DNA of 64,000 nt, from positions 28,047,291-28,111,290 of the forward strand of contig NW_020312817.1 in assembly GCF_003265705.1 (NCBI RefSeq), read 5' to 3'. Shown here one piece after another: positions 59,405 to 64,000 of this stretch. This DNA comes from Callorhinus ursinus (taxonomy: Eukaryota > Chordata > Mammalia > Carnivora > Otariidae). Positions within the stretch are counted from its first letter, which is position 1. Each line of letters begins with the position of its first letter. The notes beneath the pieces were generated by a model. It was not told the DNA's origin, searched no databases, and worked only from the letters and a program-made list of their open reading frames with translations. Made by a program: the position numbers and the translations under genes.

Positions 59405-59580
59405 CCTAGGGCTGGATGGAACATTGAGGACCACAATTTAACCTTTTCATTTTACAATTGGGATACTAGACTAAATAAAGTGACTTGCCCAATGATGCAC
59501 AAATAGCTGGAGGCAACACAAGGCATCTTGATTGATTCTGAATCCTGTTTTCCTACCTCCCTATCCCATGTTTTGACACA
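59405..59580 (-). repeat. MIR/L2-type old fragment
   Basis: 'accttttcattttacaattg', 'agtgacttgcccaatgatgc' and 'gattctgaatcctgttttcc' follow the antisense MIR-like pattern (cattttacagatg, cttgcccaaggtc, gaacccaggtctcc). Confidence 0.65.
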
Positions 59581-60234
59581 ATTTGGTAGAATACCAGAAC
59601 CTTGTTTCATAAGTGATAGTTTATTCTTCTTTTGAAAACAAACTCTGCCTGCCCTAGAAGATAATTCTGGGTCTATTTGTATACACTTTTGGGTTTCTGG
59701 GATCTTTTCTTCCAATATGCTAAGGCATAATTGTTTATTGTTTCAGAGAATGACCAAATTTCAATAAAGCTTGATCTAGATAGACCTTGGGCTCATTCTT
59801 TTAAGTCCTAAGAAAGGTGATGATTGCAGTAGGGGATGAGAATTTTCTGTACCAGAAGAAGCAACTATTTTAAGAGAAGTTCCTACTCTGCTGCTATCAG
59901 TTGCTTTTCTTTGTAGATTTGACTCATGCTTCTAGGTTTCTTAATTTTGAATGATATGAGGGATGTATGCATATATATCTGGAAAGTTAGGCAGATGTTT
60001 AAACAGACAACGCATGAAAATTCTCTCTTGTTTACAAACCCCTCAGATAATCACATCTTAAAAAATAAACTATAGCTGGGTAATGGCCATGGCTTTCACT
60101 GTCTACAGAGGATGTTCATTAGGAATCTGGGGTGTGAGGTTGATGCGCCATTGCCAGCAAGTACAGGACAGTTCGTGATCATTCAGAAGACTTAAAAAAT
60201 TCATTCAAAAGTTTATTCCAGGTAGAAAGATGGT
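59581..60234. other. unassigned sequence
   Basis: No recognised repeat or exon. Confidence 0.4.
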
Positions 60235-60245
60235 CTTTGTGAAGC

Positions 60246-60516
60246 CCTCCCCCTTTTTTTGAAGATTGATCAATTTATCTGAGAGAGAGGGCTCAGGGGC
60301 ATGTGCGCAGGCGCGTGTGCAAGCGAGAGGTGGGGGAGGGGCAGAGAGAATCCTCAAGCCGACTCTCCACTGAGCACAGAGCCTGACAGGGGCTCTACGT
60401 AGGGCTTGAGGCAGGGCCTGATGCAGGCTCAATGAAGGCTCAATCCCTGACATCATGACCTGAGCTGAAATCCAGAGTCGGCCACTTAACTCACTGAGCC
60501 ATCTAGGTGCCCAGGA
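60246..60516 (-). repeat. lengthened can-SINE
   Basis: 'gacatcatgacctgagctga' and 'ctcactgagccatctaggtg' at the right, GA-rich tail side at the left. About 50 bp longer than its neighbours because of repeated 'gggcttgaggcagggcctga' and 'aggctcaat' units at about 60399-60445. Duplication 'ctttgtgaagc' at 60235-60245 and 60517-60527. Confidence 0.92.
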
Positions 60517-60527
60517 CTTTGTGAAGC

Positions 60528-61254
60528 TCCTTCTATACCTGATGGGAGTTCATGGATATGCCAACTGCTGGTATGCAGGGGAGGGCCACAATAGAATGTG
60601 GCATCCATACCCTCATTCAATTGCTTTCACACCTTTCCTTTTCAGGCCCAAATGGGCCATGTCCTCATCATGGATAAGCCCATATTACAACCTCTCAAAG
60701 AAAAAAAAGCTGCATGCTTGTTGGTCTACATGAGGTAACAAATCACTGCTCCCATTCAGGGAAAAGAAGTTCAATCTAGTGGAATTGAAAAAGTTTTTGC
60801 ACTACTTTTACATATTCACGAGCATGCTAAAATTTTATATAATTTTGTGTCACGATCAGCTATATCATATTATGTGAACTCATGTACTGACCATCCGTTT
60901 TCTTAACACTCTCTTGTACCTGTTGCACAGAAGTCTAACTCTTACCCTTTGACTGCCCCTTTGTCTAACCCAGAGAGAAATTATCTACCCCCTTACCCAC
61001 CCCCCACCCCCGCCGGACACCTTGATTCTCAGTATGGGAAAGACCTCAGGGTCACCAGTGAACCGCTTAGAAAATCTTCTCTTTTCTTTATGTGTTGGGT
61101 GATTAAAAACAGAATTGCTCAGTGGAGCAGGAAGATTTCTGTGGTTCTACTATAACCACTGCCTTCTAGTTATATAGATTTCTAGCTTTACATACTTCAC
61201 TGGATCCTTATAAAATGATGGATTAATGGAGACAGGTCTTATAATCATGTGTTT
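60528..61254. other. unassigned sequence
   Basis: C-rich run at 60988-61018; no repeat or exon recognised. Confidence 0.4.
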
Positions 61255-61345
61255 CAGGTGAGGGAATTGAGTCTCAAAAGATAAAGTGATACCCAGTCAC
61301 CAAGTCAGTAGGGATGAAAACAAGACTGGGACACAGATCTAATTT
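61255..61345 (-). repeat. MIR fragment
   Basis: 'aggtgagggaattgagtctc' and 'aaaacaagactgggacacag' match the antisense MIR core. Diverged. Confidence 0.5.
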
Positions 61346-61614
61346 TTGGTACAGAACGTTTTCCTAAAGCATCCAAGGTCTCCATATTTTCTTATCTGCA
61401 TATTGAAAGTTTGTTACCACACAAACAGCCACAGAATCCTGAGCCTATGACCCAAGTCAATGTATGATACGTGCCACATGTGTGACTTTCTGCCGGTACA
61501 GCTGATAACGATTGCCATTGATTAGGTAAGTGATTGAGTGAAGCCCAGGAAGTCTCTAAGCCATGTACGCATTTTCTGTTCATGGCTTGAGGCTATGGAA
61601 GGAGGACAAGGGAA

Positions 61615-61790
61615 GGCAATGAACATTTATTGAATGTCTGTTAGTTATAAATGCTGTACAGTGCTTTACTTGTGAGCGCAGCAATCTTGTGAGGGAGTTA
61701 GGTATTTTCTGCATTTTCAAATTCAGAGATGTGAGGTTTTGAGAGTCAAGATCATGCAGCTAGAAAGTAGCACATTCAGGTGAATGCATT
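61615..61790 (-). repeat. MIR
   Basis: 'aacatttattgaatgtctgt', 'tacagtgctttacttgtgag', 'tcttgtgagggagttaggta' and 'gatcatgcagctagaaagta' follow antisense MIR well. Confidence 0.85.
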
Positions 61791-62463
61791 ATATCCTTGA
61801 ATAAAATTCAATTTCTCAATCAAGGCAAATATATTTGTTCTCTCACTAAAAGGAACTGTATGTTCTACACTGTTGAAATTGGGGTAGTCAGTTAATGAAG
61901 CATGGTATGGCATGAAGAGACAGATCAGGATTGGAATTTTAATCTATAAACTATACTATATTATTATCATCATCAAACTCAATAAACTTCAATATTTCTG
62001 GTCTTCTTTATTTCTTAGAAAAGAATACATTCCATTTTATTTAAACTGGCATTCTCCTGTAGTCATGGAATCTTTAACCATGTATTCACGTGGTGTCGTG
62101 CTCAGACATTTGCATATGTTAGTACCCAAGGGAGTCCTGGGAATTTCAAATTTAACATACAATAAATTTTAGACTAGGGACTATTTAATACTTATGCCTC
62201 CAGACATTCTCTAGAGAGTACCAAGTTGGAAACAAAAAAAGAAATAAAAACTTTTTCAAAGCTTCCAACACATCTAAGAAGTGAAATCCTGTTGACAAAT
62301 ACTCTGGCTGAATGCCATTAACTAAAACTTCTGCTAACAAATTTCATTGAAGTTTCATCGGAAAAAAAAAAAAGCAATTCCATTAGAATGACGACAATAA
62401 CAACAGTCATTTCGAGGTTGATGGTAAGGACTGTGCTTAGGAGAGATGGTTCTGATCATGTAA
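61791..62463. other. unassigned sequence
   Basis: No recognised repeat or exon; poly-A run at 62362-62374. Confidence 0.4.
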
Positions 62464-64000
62464 ATTTTTTTTTAATTTTTTATTGTTATGTTAATCACCA
62501 TATATTACATCATTAGTTTTTGATGCAGTGTTCCATGATTCATTGTTTGTTCATAACACCCAGTGCACCATGCAAAACGTGCCCTCCTCAATACCCATCA
62601 CCAGGCTAACCCATCCCCCCACCCCCCTACCCTCTAGAACCCTCAGTTTTTCAGAGTCCATCATCTCTCATGGTTCGTCTCCCCCTCTGACATACTCCCC
62701 TTTTCTTCCTCTCCTGTTATCTTCTTCTTTTCTTTTTTCTTAAAATATGTTGCGTTATTTGTTTCAGAAGTACAGATCTGTGATTCAACAGTCTTGCACA
62801 ATTCACAGCGCTCACCGTAGCACATACCCTCCCCAATGTCTATCACCCAACCATCCCATCCCTCCCACCCCCAACCACTCCAGTAACACTCAGTTTGTTT
62901 CCTGAGATTAAGAATTCCTCATATCAGTGAGGTCATGTGATACATGTCTTTCTCTGATTGACTTATTTCACTCAGCATAACACCCTCCAGTTCCATCCAC
63001 GTCGTTGCAAATGGCAAGATCTCATTCCTTTTGATGGCTGCATAATATTCCATTGTGTATATATACCACCTCTTCTTTATCCATTCATCTGTCGATGGGC
63101 ATCTTGGCTCTTTCCACAGTTTGGCTATTGTGGACATTGCTGCTATAAACATTGGGGTACACGTACCCCTTCGGGTCCCTACATTTGTATCTTTGTGGTA
63201 AATACCCAGTAGTGCAATTGCTGGATCGAACGGTAGCTCTAATTTCAACTGTTTGAGGAACCTCCATACTGTTTTCCAGAGGGGTTGCACCAGCTTGCAT
63301 TCCCACCAACAGTGTAGGACGGTTCCCCTTTCTCCACATCCCCGCCAACATCTGTTGTTCCCTGACTTGTTAATTTTAGCCATTCTGACTGGTGTGAGGT
63401 GGTATCTCATTGAGGTTTTGATTTGGATTTCCCTGATGCCGAGTGATGTTGAGCACTTTTTCATGTGCCTGTTGGCCATTTGGATGTCTTCTTTGGAGAA
63501 ATGTCTGTTCATGTCTTCGGCCCATTTCTTGATTGGATTATTTGTTCTTTGGGTGTTGAGTTTGGTAAGTTCTTTATAGATTTTGGATACTAGCCCTTTA
63601 TCTGATATGTCGTTTGCAAATATTTTCTCCCATTCTGTCGGTTGTCTTTTGGTTTTGTGGACTGTTTCTTTTGCTGTGCAAAAGCTTTTTATCTTGATGA
63701 AATCCCAATAGTTCATTTTTGCCCTGGCTTCCCGTGCCTTTGGCGATGTTTCTAGGAAGAAGTTGCTGCGGCTAAGGTCGAAAAGGTTGCTACCTGTGTT
63801 CTCCTTTAGGATTTTGATGGACTCCTGTCTCACGTTTAGGTCTTTCAACCATTTGGAGTCTATTTTTGTGTGAGGTGTAAGGAAATGGTCCAGTTTCATT
63901 CTTCTTCATGTGGCTGTCCAATTTTCCCAACACCATTTGTTGAAGAGACTGTTTTTTTTCCATTGGACATTCTTTCCTGCTTTGTCAAAGATGAGTTGAC
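62464..64000 (-). mobile_element. comparatively young L1, 3' part (runs off window)
   Basis: Poly-T start, 3' UTR ('aacacccagtgcaccatgca', 'cagatctgtgattcaacagt'), then the ORF2 C-terminus. Much less eroded than the other L1s here. Its 5' part, and so its length and target duplication, lie beyond the window. Confidence 0.95.
62919..64000 (-). pseudogene. L1 ORF2 C-terminal region, one visible stop
   Basis: Last ~360 codons of L1 ORF2 (endonuclease/reverse transcriptase); the RT catalytic part is outside the window. From 63899 down to the stop at 62919 the frame is open for 326 codons and holds the Cys-rich motif '[18 protein letters not shown]' (C-x3-C-x7-H-x4-C), complete here. Upstream of 63899 the same frame continues to the window edge ('[12 protein letters not shown]'), interrupted only by a TGA at 63906-63908 where related L1s have Cys. 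That change alone would end the protein before the Cys-rich end, so this copy is called a pseudogene; the rest of ORF2 and ORF1 cannot be judged from here. Confidence 0.9.

Noticed and set aside
63253..63579. 108-codon plus-strand frame
   Set aside because: Antisense of the L1 ORF2 C-terminus at the right edge.

Overview
This is nuclear DNA of a carnivoran mammal. The clearest sign is the set of tRNA-derived carnivore SINEs (can-SINE/SINEC: body close to 'gggcacctgggtggctcag', then a TC-rich stretch and an A-rich tail) together with carnivore-type LINE-1 elements. These carry a 5' UTR starting 'ggggcggagcaggatggcgg' and a recurring 3' UTR with runs such as 'aacacccagtgctccatgca'. The L1 and SINE subtypes look caniform, perhaps arctoid (bear, seal or mustelid), but I cannot name the species from sequence alone.

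I find no convincing host protein-coding exon, no tRNA or rRNA gene and no CRISPR or prokaryotic system. The window reads as an AT-rich, LINE-rich intergenic or deep intronic stretch. Most long open frames are L1 ORF2 remains or chance frames, many of them over repeats.

Layout: 0-6 kb holds an old L1, SINEs, a twin-primed (5'-inverted) L1, an LTR-like fragment, a MIR, and an L1 insertion with both ends and matching 11-bp target duplications, broken by a 400-N gap. 6-16 kb is mostly unassigned sequence with SINEs and old LINE, LTR and MER5 relics, plus an unidentified stretch with open frames (5841-6710). 16-20 kb has an old L2 and a 2.2-kb 5'-truncated L1 with ORF2 remains. 20-29 kb has local duplications, a SINE with a 100-N gap, old LINEs and another L1 3' end. 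29.7-37 kb is one near full-length fossil L1 on the minus strand, cut by a MIR/LTR-bearing segment and two SINEs. 37-54 kb carries MIR, L2, LTR, MER5 and SINE relics in otherwise unassigned DNA. 54-62 kb is mostly unassigned. 62.5-64 kb is a comparatively young minus-strand L1 that runs off the window, with its ORF2 C-terminus open apart from one stop codon.

The repeats nest and can be dated relative to each other: L2, MIR and MER5 relics and the fossil L1 are oldest; can-SINEs with clear target duplications landed later, some inside the fossil L1; the carnivore L1s at 3.3, 18.1, 28.4 and 62.5 kb are among the youngest. No genes act together here. Family names rest on recognised consensus features, not on a database search, and boundaries without a target duplication are approximate.
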